Source of the DNA: Eriocheir sinensis
Lineage: Eukaryota; Arthropoda; Malacostraca; Decapoda; Varunidae
Assembly (NCBI RefSeq): GCF_024679095.1
Contig: NC_066512.1
Location: 10,176,040 to 10,240,039, forward strand
DNA: 64,000 bases
Reading direction: 5' to 3'
Shown here: piece after piece, positions 49,240 to 61,633 of the stretch
How positions within the stretch are numbered: the stretch's first letter is position 1
Layout of the letters: every line of letters starts with the position of its first letter
Made by a program: the position numbers and the translations under genes
Notes under the pieces: model-generated
Databases searched by the model: none
What the model was told of the DNA's origin: nothing
The model's input: only the letters and a program-made list of their open reading frames with translations

Positions 49240-52200
49240 GTATTTACCTATTTGTATTTACCAATTTGTAGTCTACTGGGCCCGAGCTAAGCTCTAATAG
49301 TCTCGTCTCCAAATCTACATTCATCCAGCCTTTCCTTCATTTGTTGGACACTGTTCGCCTCCACCACCTCTTCCCGCAAGCTGTTCCATGTGTTAACACT
49401 TCTATGTGGAAAACTATACTTTTTTAAGCCACTCAAACAGGTTGCTTTATTAAGTTTCTTCCCATGTCCCCTCAGCCCCTGCATTCTTGCAGTTAAGAAG
49501 AGATCATCTCTATCCACCTCATCAAATTTATTTACTAACTTATACAGCGTGATCAGATCTCCTCTCTCCCTTCTTTGTTCCAGTGTCGTCAAGTCCATCT
49601 CCTTCAATCTGTCTTCATACGTCATATTCGAGAATTCTGGGACCATTTTAGTTGCAATTCTCTGTATCCTTTCTAACTTTCTGATATCCTTCTTTTTGTG
49701 AGGCGACCACACAACTGCAGCATATTCAAGCTTTGGTCTTATCATTGATGTTATTATTTTCTTGATCATTTCTTTGTCCATAAAATGGAATGATACCCTA
49801 ATATTTTGCATCATCCTGTAGGTTTCTCCAAACAATTTGTTTATATGCTCTTCTGGGAATAGTGTGTCTTGCATCGTTACTCCCAAATCTTTTTCTTCAT
49901 GTACCACCTTTAAGTTTTCTTCTCCCATCTTATATGTTTTCCTTGGTCTTTTTTTACTTTTCCCCATTTCCATAACATGGCACTTGTTTGCATTAAATTT
50001 CATCTCCCATAACTGGCTCTATCTATACACTCTGTCCAGGTCTTTTTGCAGCTCCTCACGATCTTCCTGCGTCCTCACTTTTCTTATTAACTTTGCATTA
50101 TCTGCAAAAACGCTCATATAACTTTCTATACCCTTTGGCAAATCGTTTATATATATTATGAACATTACTGGTGCCAGAACTCAGCCTTGGGGGACTTCAC
50201 TCTCTACTCTCCTCCAATATGATTTCTCCTCTCTAATCACTGTCCTCATTTCTCTTCCCGTTAAGTAATCATACATCCACTCGATAACCTTTCCATCCAT
50301 TCCTCCCCACTGCTATAGTTTCCAGATTAACTTTTGTGCGGAACCTTGTCAAAAGCCTTTTTTCAAATCGAGATATACACAATACAATATATACAAAGGA
50401 GAAAATACAGGAAAGTGGACATAGAAAATCTTAAGAAATATTATGTATTATGAAATATTATGTACAATATATACAAAGGAGAAACTAAAGGAAAGTGGAC
50501 ATAGAAAATAAGAAATATTATGGAAAACTGGACTGGGAAAGGTTAAAAAGAGCAAATGAGGTGCAGGAAAAGTATGATATTTTCATAGAGGCGTATGAGA
50601 CAGGAGTCACAAAATATGTCCCATTATATAAACCAATAGAAAGAGGAAAGCAAGATTGGCTTAATGCAAGATGTACAGGTGGAAAAAAAAAAAAAAAAAT
50701 AGACAAAGCGTGGAAAAGATTGAAAAGAAATAAGAACCAAAGGAATAAAGAAGACTTTAAGATAGCAAGAAATTAATATGTGAAAATAAGGAGGGAAGAA
50801 GAGAAAGGATACAAAAAGGATATTGTTGAAAAGTGTAAGGAGGAACCTAAATTGTTTTATAGATTTATAAATGGAAAAATCAAACAAAAGGAAAAAATAG
50901 AAAGACTGAAAGATGGAAATAAGATAATTGAAGATCCTAAAGACATGACTGAGCTACTAAATAAGAGGTTTCAACAAGTTTTTACAAAAGAATAACAATT
51001 TAATGAACCACAAAATGATAAGATAAATGTTCAAATGGAGGAAGTAATAGTAACTAAAGAAGAGATATATAAAATAATGAAGGAGCTGGAAAAGAGGAAA
51101 GCAATAGGACCGGATGGAGTTTCAGGTTTTATTTTGAAAGAATGCAGAAATCAGCTGGTTGGGCCGGTATATGATATCATAAAGTGCTCAATATCAGCTG
51201 GTAAAGTACCGAAGGAATGGCGAGGGGCTGAGGTGGTCCCTATATATAAAAGCGGGAAAAAGGAAGAACCTCTGAACTATAGACCAGTATCATTGACCAG
51301 TATAGTTTGTAAAATATGTGAAAAAGTGATAAAGAAACAATGGACAAAATTTCAAGAACACAATATAATAACAGAAAAACAATATGGCTTTAGACAGGGG
51401 CGTTCATGTGTAACAAACTTACTGAACTTTTACTCAAGAGTGACGGACATAACACAAGAGAGGGATGGATGGGTAGACTGCATGTATTTGGACTTGAAGA
51501 AGGCTTTCGACAAAGTTCCACATACAAGACTATTATGGAAGCTGGAAAATAGAGGAGGATTGAAAGGGAAAATGAAAAACTGGATGGAAAGTTACTTAAA
51601 AGGAAGAGAAATGAGAATAGTGGTAAAGGACATGAAATCGGAGTGGAGAAATGTAGATAGTGGGGTGCCTTAAGGATCGGTACTGGCACCAATACTTTTC
51701 CTAGTATTATATAAATGATATGCCGAAGAAAGTAAATAGTTACATGAGCTGGTTTGCAGACGATGCGAAATTGCTGAGACCTAATACTATTTTATAAATT
51801 GTGGAATAAAATGGAAGAAGTAGATAACAAGGAGTTGCTACTAAGAGAAGTAAGAAACACCAGCAACACACGAGGACACAGTAAAAAATTGAGAAAAGGA
51901 AGATGCTGAAGAGACATAAAAAAATATAGTTTCCCACAAAGAAACATAGGGGTTTGGAACAGACTAAGTGAGGATGTAGTATTGGTGAACTGTGTGCACA
52001 ACTTTAAGGAAAAACTGGACAAGTACAAATATGGAGACGGGACCACACGAGCGTAGCTCAGGCCCTGTAAAATTACAACTAGGTAAATACACCTAGGTAA
52101 ATACAATCAGCCCACCCTTCCCTCTCTTGCACTACATCTATTGCTCTTGAGTAGAAACAGAGTAAGTTAGTGACACATGATTTCCCTTTTCTGAATCCAA

Positions 52201-52430
52201 ACTGTTCTTCATTTATCATGTTTTCCTTTTTTTAATGTTTGACCCATTGTTTTTTTATTATACTTTCACAAATCTTGCACATTACACTTGTCAAAGAAAC
52301 TGGTCTATAATTTAGTGGTTCAGTTTTATCTCCATTTTTATAAAATTGGTAAAATGTTTGCTCTTTTCCATTCTAAGGGCACCTTTCCTGTATTTACAGA
52401 GCATGTTATTATGTCATAAAGTGGCTTCAA
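49240..52430 (-). pseudogene. LINE C copy (host), split by a second LINE C
   Basis: Minus strand. 3' segment 49240-50388 encodes an open 238-codon stretch (MKFNANKCHVMEMGKSKKRP to 49287) covering the RT thumb and C-terminal domain (YAAVVWSPHKKKDIRKLERI), plus RT traces back to YLDLKKGFDKVP. 5' segment 52101-52430 continues with GFRKGKSCVTNL-type and LNYRPVSLTS motifs. The opposite-strand LINE C at 50389-52100 lies between D-C-I and Y-L-D of the RT palm. Similar to CR1/Jockey-group elements; no intact frame across the insertion. Confidence 0.85.
50389..52100 (+). pseudogene. LINE C copy inserted in opposite orientation
   Basis: Flanked by atacaat at 50382-50388 and 52101-52107. Plus-strand frames: MDIENKKYYGKLDWERLK (50495-50774), 50780-50994, then RT 51035-51673 with AIGPDGVSGFILK, YKSGKKEEPLNYRPVSLTS, YGFRQGRSCVTN and YLDLKKAFDKVPH; a TAA replaces the Gln of the GVPQGS motif at 51671-51673. 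FADDAKLLR survives at about 51750, and then an internal deletion jumps to the C-terminal domain (KKYSFPQRNIG). 3' end ctaggtaaatac twice. 5'-truncated, with an 80-bp segment repeated at 50388-50520. Confidence 0.88.
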
Positions 52431-52431
52431 G

Positions 52432-52466
<35 letters not shown>

Positions 52467-52700
52467 ATTTACCTAGTTGTAGTTTTACAGGGCCTGGGCT
52501 TTACGTTTGTGTGGTCCCATCTCCGTATCTGCATTTATCCAACTTTTCTTTAAAGCTTTGCACACTCCTCACCGATACTACATTCTCACTTAAGTCTGTT
52601 CCAAACCTCTATATTTCTTTGCGGGAAGCTATATTTCTTTATGTCTCTGAAGCATCTTCCCTTCCTCAATTTTTTACTATGTCCTCCTGTGTTGCTGGTG
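52431..52700 (-). mobile_element. (GT)n plus LINE C 3' fragment
   Basis: (GT)n at 52431-52466, then a minus-strand LINE C 3' end (ggtaaatac terminus, peptide traces of the C-terminal K-Y-S-F region) truncated at about 52700 against another (GT)n tract (52706-52743). Confidence 0.75.
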
Positions 52701-52708
52701 AAAGGTGT

Positions 52709-52744
<36 letters not shown>

Positions 52745-52747
<3 letters not shown>

Positions 52748-53058
52748 AAGTTCAGCCTATAGCGTCAGTACACTTTCTTGGTGGGTCTTGCTGGTCGACC
52801 CCAGCCCATTTGTGAGAGGCAAGTGTTATAATAGTGACACCATCTTGCTTGGCTTATGCTGACTCCATGACCTCCATTTAATCCTCTTTAGAGAGTTTCA
52901 TTTGAGTGCAAATTGATAGGCAGTCTTCAGGAGAACATGTGTGTCATATGTGTAGTCTTAAGCCACTTAGCAATGAAAGAAAATTGTCAGTGGCACGTGG
53001 GACTTTAGCCCAAGTCCTCCAGAACACCATGTTTGCATACTGACTACTCAGCCACTGC
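52745..53058 (-). mobile_element. SINE family 2, degenerate copy
   Basis: Minus strand. The body matches 45330-45500 (ctggtcgaccccagccca, caccatcttgcttggct, ttaagccacttagcaatga). The head region (caagtcctccag, gactactcagccactgcc) is tRNA-like but decayed. Right side abuts (GT)n at 53059-53082. Confidence 0.65.
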
Positions 53059-53082
53059 CTGTGTGTGTGTGTGTGTGTGTGT

Positions 53083-53394
53083 ACTTACATATTTACCTAG
53101 TTGTATTTACCTAGTTATGGTACAAGGGAAAGGAGCTACACTCGTAAGCCTGTCTCTGTATCTACTATAATCCAACTTGGTCTTAAATTCATACATTGTC
53201 TTTGTGTGGACCATATCTTTTTCCAGGCTGTTACAGGCCTCCACCACTCTTTGTGGAAAGATGTTCTTCTTTGTCTCTTCTACAGGCTTCAATTTTCATC
53301 CTCCTTCCATGGCCTCTTGATTCTCTTGTATCCCATATTATTTGATCTTCTTTGTCCACTTTCTCCATCCCACTCAGCACCCTATATACTGCAA

Positions 53395-53398
<4 letters not shown>
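53083..53398 (-). mobile_element. LINE C 3' fragment, divergent subfamily
   Basis: Minus strand: ggtaaatac-type terminus, then a 61-codon frame ending SVAPFPCTITR and containing FPQRVVEACNSLE, the family's C-terminal signature. Truncated at the (GT)n tract starting at 53399. Confidence 0.75.

Positions 53399-53438
<40 letters not shown>
53399..53438. repeat. (GT)n microsatellite
   Basis: About 19 GT units at the junction of two LINE C fragments. Confidence 0.95.
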
Positions 53439-53441
<3 letters not shown>

Positions 53442-55860
53442 TTACCTATTTGTAGTATACAGGGCCTGAGCTCAAGCTTGGACAGTCCTGTCTCCCAATC
53501 TATATTTGTCCAACTTTTCCTTCTTTTTATGGACACTACCTGTTTCAACCATTTCATTGCTTAGTCCATTCCATGTATCCACACTCCAGTATAGAAAGCT
53601 GTACTTCTTTATATCTTTCAAACAAGTCTCCTTTCTCAGTTTCTTGCTGTGTCCTCTTAATTGCCTCCTCCCTTCCATCTTGATTAAATCATTTCTATCC
53701 AATATGTCCATTCCACTTGTGTTCCTGTACAACACTATCAGGTCTCCTTTTTCTCTTCTTTCTTTGAGTGTTGGTAGGCCCAGTTCCTCCAATCTAGTCT
53801 CGTATGACAGATTTGATAGTTCTGGTACCATCTTAGTTGCAATCCTTTGTATCCTTTCGAGTTTTCTTATATCATTTTTCTTGTGTGGTAACTAAACAAC
53901 CGCTGCATACTCTAACCTTGGTCTAATCAATGTTGTTATTAATTTCTTCATTATGTCTCCATCCAAGTAGTGAAATGCCACTCTAATATTTTGCAGCAAA
54001 CTACAGTATATGTTTCTCCAAATATCTTATTTATGTGCTTCTCAGGTGTCAGTGTATCTTGCATTATGATTCCTAAGACTTTTTCTTCCTTCACTGTGTC
54101 GATGATTGTCCCTCCCATCTTTTTCACTCCACCTGGTCAATTTTTACTTTTTCCCATTTTCACTGTATGACATTTCTTTTCATTTAACTCCATTTTCCAT
54201 TCTTTACTCCATTCATGTATTTCATTTAAATCTTCCTGCAACTTATTACAATCATCATCATCTCTTATTTTTCTAAGCAGTTTGGCGTCACCTGCAAACA
54301 TACTCATATTACTCTTTACTTTTTCCGGCATATCTTTCACGTATATTAAAAAGATTATTGGCGCTAACACTGATCCCTGCAGTATTTCACTGTGATCTTT
54401 CTCCAATCCTGTTTTTCATCTTTTAACATGGTTCTCATTTCTCTGTTTGTCAGGCAATTTTTCAGCCATTCTGTCATTTTTTTCCCTAATCCACCTCTAT
54501 GTTCTAGTTTCCACGGCAATTTTTTGTGGTACTTTCTGAAATGCCTTTTTTAGGCATAAAAATATGCAGTCTGCCCATCCATCTCTCTCCTGTACTATAA
54601 TCTATTACTCTTGAATATAAACATATTAGATTTGTGAAACAAGATTTACCTAGGCTGAATCCCAATTGACTTTCATTTATTATCTTCTCTCTTTCCACAT
54701 GGTTCCTTAATTACCTTCTCACACAGTTTGCACATTACCCTTGTTTGGGAAACTGGTGTATAGTTCAATGGCTCTTGCTTATATCCATTCTTATAAAGTG
54801 GGACCACACGTGCCCTCTTCCATTGTATTGGGACTTCCTCAGTCTTAGTCGAGCAACTTATAATGCCATGAATTGGTTCTAGTAACTGTTCACTGCACTC
54901 GTGTTGCACTTCACTTAACAAGTCTGTTCCTTTAGTGAAAATTAAGTCCAATCTTGCTGGTTCATCTTCTCTAAATCTTGTCTCTTCCCTTACCCACTGT
55001 CATGAGGTTTTCTGTGGCCAATTTTAATACTTTTGCTCCCCATGTACTTTCTTCACCTTCCACTTCAAACTTTTCCCATTTGACTGTTTTACAGCTGAAG
55101 TCTCCTGTAGGAATTACATTTTTGCTATTTCAAATAACATCCTCTAATGCTTTACATGTACCTTCAAACAGATTGTTATACATTTCATTTGTCCAGCTTG
55201 CTGTGTGTGTGGGCAAATATGTCTCCATTACTGTCAGTTTTTCATCACATTTCAACTGAAATAGAACACTTAAAATTTCCGTATTTTCTGGTCCTGTTCT
55301 CACTTTTATCACTTTTAAGTCTGTTTTGACCAATATCATCACCCCTCAGTCAGGTAGTCTTTTAATTCTCGCTTTTTTTATACAAGTCCTTCGACATTAG
55401 TGTACGTTAACCTAAGCTTTTTCGTTCCCTTCTCTTCCCTAATGTTGTTGCTTTTTACTTGTTCTTCTCTTCCCTCTCTCCCTGATCCACCACTTCATCA
55501 CTCTGTCGTTTTGCACTCTCCAAAAAACAATTTTTTTTTTTCTGAGTTCTTTCTATGATCATTTTTATACTTTGCTTCATTCACAATTTCCCTCATCTTA
55601 ACTCTTTCCTCTATGCTCATATTTTTCATTATGTATGTTTCTTTATATCGATCTATACCTTTCAGTATTCCACTCTAACTTATAATCATCTTGGTTGCCA
55701 TTTGTGACTCTGATTTCAGCTTAGTTGGTCTATTTTTCCCTTGTTCATCTTCTAGTCTTGTCACCTCGTCCACCTTTTCTGTCAGCCTTCCAACTTCTTC
55801 ATCTAGGTTTGTCAGCATTTCTTTAAGACAGTGGTAATTTCTGTACTAGTTTTCGGGGAG
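53439..55860 (-). pseudogene. LINE C copy with endonuclease and RT, decayed
   Basis: Minus strand, the longest copy of this family. From 5' to 3': a charged, coiled-coil-like leader (55860-55500, ORF1-like), an EEP endonuclease C-terminal part (DLIFTKG near 54951; TWGAKVLKLAT near 55040; MMILVKTDLKVIKVRTG from 55342), RT N-terminal (VVPLYKNGYKQEPLNYTPVS), palm (MMILVK is upstream; FAGDAKLLRK at about 54300 where FADD is expected), thumb and C-terminal domain (53831-53472, KKYSFLYWSVDTWNGLSNEM). The catalytic Asp of FADD is Gly here and frames are broken at least five times. No active protein can be made. Confidence 0.85.
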
Positions 55861-55926
55861 AGGGGTGGCAGGGTCATGATGTCACAACCCAAGTGCTTGG
55901 TTTCTTTCGAGCACCTATTAAGGCGG

Positions 55927-56163
55927 TCACACAAGCAAGTTTTTCGAGAATTTTGCGCCAAGATTCAGCGTCAGCTGCATTCTGTGGGAACCCAGCGTAA
56001 TTCTAGTCAAAATCTCACCTATCACCTCTTGGTAGTTTTCATTCAAGGTTAGCAAGTTGTGGTAAAAAGAGAAGAAGGTATCAGCCGCTTGGCCCAGTAG
56101 GTAGCCATGTGTGTGTATCAGTACCAAAATGAGTACTACAAAGCTATATATAGCTACTTTCAT
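55927..56163 (-). CDS. Candidate first coding exon of a small secreted protein
   Basis: The minus-strand ATG at 56163 opens a frame with a hydrophobic start, MKVAIYSFVVLILVLIHTHG, that looks like a signal peptide, followed by YLLGQAADTFFSFYHNLLTL. A good splice donor (atag/gtgaga) occurs at about 56014 after N-x-x-Y-Q-E-V-I, and an AG with pyrimidine context lies just 5' of the ATG. Unspliced, the frame ends at 55927 in transposon-like sequence. No family is recognised and no downstream exon was identified, so this is speculative. Confidence 0.25.
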   Translation of the reverse strand: MKVAIYSFVVLILVLIHTHGYLLGQAADTFFSFYHNLLTLNENYQEVIGEILTRITLGSHRMQLTLNLGAKFSKNLLV

Positions 56164-56169
56164 TGCCTA

Positions 56170-57269
56170 GACTCAACCTGTGGTGTGTTGGATTCACTTG
56201 TTAGTCACACAGCTCCCCATGGGTGAGGGGTTGAGCCAAACTGGTCAGTGAATCTGCTGAGTGCAACAAAAATGGTGTCACAGTAACAACTCTTACAAAT
56301 ATTACCGCAGCAGCTTTTATGGAGAACCCTTTACTGGATGATGACTCAAGATTTAACAGCATCTCATTCGAAAAGCATATTGGGTCATCAAAACCACAAT
56401 GAAAAGTTATATTGTGGAAAGAACACTGCAATGGAATGAAGATACTACTTGAGCTATGGAAGCTGCACTGAAACTACCACAGAAAATAGAGACATATTTC
56501 TGGTTACTCTTCAATATGTCATGCACTGTGAAAAGTATTTATCATGTCTTGTACTATGCTGTTAATTGGATAAAGTGTAATGTTAGTTTATGAATTTGTT
56601 CTAAAAATATTAGGTACATTTTACTTACATCAGTTCACAAAATGTCTGATGATAACTATCTATTTACCTGAAGTTCACTTTTATAACATCCTTTGCTGTC
56701 CACAGAGCCTTACAAAAGATTTATCCCCTTGGACACCTGAAATCTTTCTTTTGGAGCTTCCTGACAACTTTAAGAATACTCTGCGGTAATGATAAAACGT
56801 TGGATTATCCAGAGCTGAAATAATGTTTTTGATAGAGATGAACTACTGCTAATAAAACATTTTGAGGAAATGCCATTAAGAGAAAGAATATAAATGAAAC
56901 TGAGAAGCCATGGACACCTGTAGGGAAGGACAATTATTTAGAGGCTAAACTGTGAACTGTTGCAGCATTCAAGGATCTTTCATTAAACATAACCAAAAAC
57001 ATAGACAACAAGGCTAAATAATGGTCACTTACATTATTAGCAGTGATGAAGAATGCATATTAATGAAAGATAAAGTATACTATGAAGACTCAGTTATGTG
57101 AAGAATAGTAATGACAATTATGAACATATTGTTAAGTTTAAGCTAAAACAGACAATAATCAACTCCTTAGGCCACTTGATAAGCTACTGGATGTAACTCA
57201 TAATCTCAAAAGGTGTAACAACATTATACTTAAATGAAAACAAAGTGACACAAAGACATGTAGGTAATC

Positions 57270-57366
<97 letters not shown>

Positions 57367-58098
57367 TACGTAGATAGATAATGATTCTTTAAAAAAAATC
57401 AGGTATCGAAAGTGACTGTAGAATTACAAAAGGAATACTACAAATAATCAGTTTTGGGGAATACCTCCACCACAAAAAATAAAATAAATAAATGTTACAC
57501 ATGCAATCCTTCATTTAGTACTTATTAAGTGATTCCCCTGCAGTTTATACAAAGCAGGGAAATACTCCACTGGTAATTTTGAAAAATCAAGGGTAAACAC
57601 TTCAACAACCTTTTTCTTAGCTTATTATTTAGGTATACTGACTCAAACTTATAATCATATCAAAATTCCTTTGACAGAGCTGAAGAAATTAAAATTACCC
57701 ATACCTTCCATTGGTGTCATGTTCATAAGTCATTAGGGCCTTTCCATCGGAATGAAAACTTATACAAGTATTTTCATCATAATATGCCACAAATCAAAAG
57801 CAAGATTCTTTCCCTTTCCTCAAATTTTATCAAAAATATTGACTCATCTAAATTATAAACTACTACAATGGGACTGTTTGCCAGTGGATATTATCAACCT
57901 TGCCTCAATATGTGTACTCACATGAGCATGTCACTAAACACATTGTGCCCACCATAAATATTAAAATAAGCATATACAATGGCTTTGCATCCAATGTGGG
58001 AATTTGGTTAGAGATTGCATTGTGTTGGATGAATTTAGCGCTGGACCAACAAAAGAACCTATGGGAAACAAAAATTTTGTTGGAGAATTTCTGAAAAA
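56170..58098. other. Unassigned sequence with (TA)n
   Basis: AT-rich sequence with a (TA)n tract at 57272-57361. Short frames have no recognisable motifs. Confidence 0.5.
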
Positions 58099-58100
58099 TA

Positions 58101-58204
58101 CACTCAACCCTCGATCTCCTAGGTATCAAATTTCCTGGACAAAATCTATGCTGTTTCCCCGGATTGTAGCAATTTCTTGATTCCCAGAAATGGAGGGTCA
58201 AGTG
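58101..58204. mobile_element. Short Tigger-like MITE T9
   Basis: 104 bp with ends cactcaaccctc and gagggtcaagtg (11 of 12 paired) flanked by TA (58099-58100, 58205-58206). Confidence 0.7.
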
Positions 58205-58837
<633 letters not shown>

Positions 58838-59105
58838 TGCCGCTTTCACAGTCACTTTTGTTTGTTTTGATCGTTACCTATGAGCGGCGATCGCCGTTAC
58901 AATATTTCCACATGAAAGTGGCCTATGGGGTAGTGGTGGCTGCAGAGGAAACGAGAGGTGTTGAGTGTGTGTGGTAAGGTGCGGGGCGGGGCTAACCCCG
59001 CAGCCGCCACAACCCCATCGGCCAGTTTCACGTGGAAATAGTATAGTGGCAATCGCCACTCATTGGTAATGATCAAAACAAAGAAAAGTGACTGGGAAAA
59101 CGGCC
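58838..59105. mobile_element. Palindromic Harbinger-like MITE M1
   Basis: Ends gccgctttcacagtcac and gtgactgggaaaacggc; the whole element is close to self-complementary (centre near 58975, with gtagtggtggctgcagagg facing gcagccgccacaacccc). It matches M2 at 62393-62648. Confidence 0.75.
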
Positions 59106-59146
59106 ATAAATCCCAATATCATACATTTAAAATCCTTGATACTTAC

Positions 59147-59217
59147 TGGGACCTGCCAGAACTGGTCCTTCTTAGAGACTTGAACCTACTGCCTTGAGAC
59201 TGAGACCTTGGCGGAGA
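59147..59217 (-). CDS. Possible further SLO2 exon (Ser/Arg-rich)
   Basis: 71 bp on the minus strand between a good acceptor (cccctctgccag) and donor (ca/gtaagtatc). The frame reads SPPRSQSQGSRFKSLRRTSS then GRS. KCNT channels have a basic Ser/Arg-rich linker with an L-R-R-K-S-L-type motif ahead of the block encoded at 39163. If entered in phase 0 it leaves in phase 2, while the exon at 39163 needs phase 0, so at least one more exon would be required. It lies 42 bp from MITE M1. Confidence 0.3.
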
Positions 59218-59333
59218 CTGGCAGAGGGGTAACGGGTATAAAGTTTGCACGTGCGTACCGGCGAGAACAGCAACAAATGGACCTTCCAAGGGCCCAGTAA
59301 ACACTCAAATTAATTAATAATATACTGGATGTA

Positions 59334-60037
59334 CAGTAGAGCCCCATTTAGCGCGAGAATTAGGTGGATGAACGCAGTCGCGCTAACTGAATTCGCGCTA
59401 ATTGAATAAAGTAGCCAATATGAAAAAAAATATTTGGTGCACACGTGGGTCTGACTTTTGGGTTTGATAATTACTCAAAATAATCACTCACATTAAAAAA
59501 TATAAAAAAAACTACGATTGGCTGAGCTCTGAAAACACGCTTGTGATTCGCTGGGAGTCCGATGATGTCATCGCCGGCACTCACCCGGTCAGCGGCCTCG
59601 CTGCCTTAAGGCAGTATCACACTGGCCGTTTTCTTCTAACCGTTGTGGCTACTGGAAACGACCGTGCGCCCATCTGGGAGCGAGTTGTCGGTTCACCGTA
59701 ACCTGGTGTCACACTGAGCCCTTTTCTTCCCACCGCGTTGGCGGCAGCTTGAACAACCAGCAAATTCAAATTTTCCGGGTGTGCATCACACACAGCCAAG
59801 GTCAGTTGCCTGTATCCACATCCACAACGTAAACAAAGCACTTGCCCTGTATCAACATGGCGTCGTCTGCTAAAGTAAGGGATCTCGTGGCTTGTGCTGA
59901 GCATCATGGTGGCTTGGCGCAATTTTCAAAATTCAGTCGTGGTGGCTACTCGCGCTGAGGCTTTCGCGCTAATTAATTTTTTTCTTGGTAGATGGTGGCT
60001 CGTGCTAATTGATCTCGTGCTAAGTGGGGCACTACTG
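59334..60037. mobile_element. Tigger/pogo-like element T7
   Basis: Ends cagtagagccccatttagcg and gctaagtggggcactactg are inverted copies flanked by TA. GCGCTAA repeats near both ends. A Harbinger-type terminus (taaggcagtatcacactggc, 59608) and a second similar start (ggtgtcacactgagccc, 59704) lie inside. Confidence 0.8.
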
Positions 60038-60475
60038 TATTTGGATATACAAATTAATATTAACAAAAAGGGGAGGGACGAGAATTCACTAATACTTGAT
60101 GGCTGGGTGGAAGACGGTAAACACTGATGCGCAGTGTTGCCAAACTATCGTACTCATCGCATTGCATTTTTTCATAGTTTGTGACCGATAACTACCGCAA
60201 AAATACCACTCGCCCGCCAACCACCATCGCCTACGCACTCACACTCACCACAACCAACCACAGAGTGTTAAATTATAACAGTCCATATTTAATTTGTGAT
60301 TTGTGTATGTAAAACTATATAAAAATGATTAGAAATGCCTTAGAAATATTTTTTTTTTCGATCGAAATGATAGAACAAAACCCTATTTTCCCTATTTGAT
60401 TATAGTCCCGTCGATCGCGGATTCACGGATCATGGGAATCTCGCGGAACCAAATACCCGCGAACGGCAGGGGGCT

Positions 60476-60479
<4 letters not shown>
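60038..60479. other. Unassigned sequence, one Tigger-like end
   Basis: The end of this stretch (cccgcgaacggcagggggct, 60458) resembles an outward-facing Tigger terminus that meets the TA tract; the other end was not found. Confidence 0.4.
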
Positions 60480-60562
<83 letters not shown>

Positions 60563-60603
60563 ATATACATACATATATATGTGTGTGTCTCTGTGTGTGT
60601 GTG
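60480..60603. repeat. (TA)n-(GT)n microsatellite
   Basis: TA tract 60483-60562 followed by GT-rich repeat to 60603. Confidence 0.95.

Positions 60604-61551
<948 letters not shown>

Positions 61552-61630
<79 letters not shown>
61552..61630. repeat. (TA)n microsatellite
   Basis: TA tract between elements H6 and T8, with one G interruption. Confidence 0.95.

Positions 61631-61633
<3 letters not shown>

Noticed and set aside
57640..57740. Possible exon on the minus strand ending near a gtatgg donor
   Set aside because: No acceptor in a suitable position and no similarity to channel sequence.
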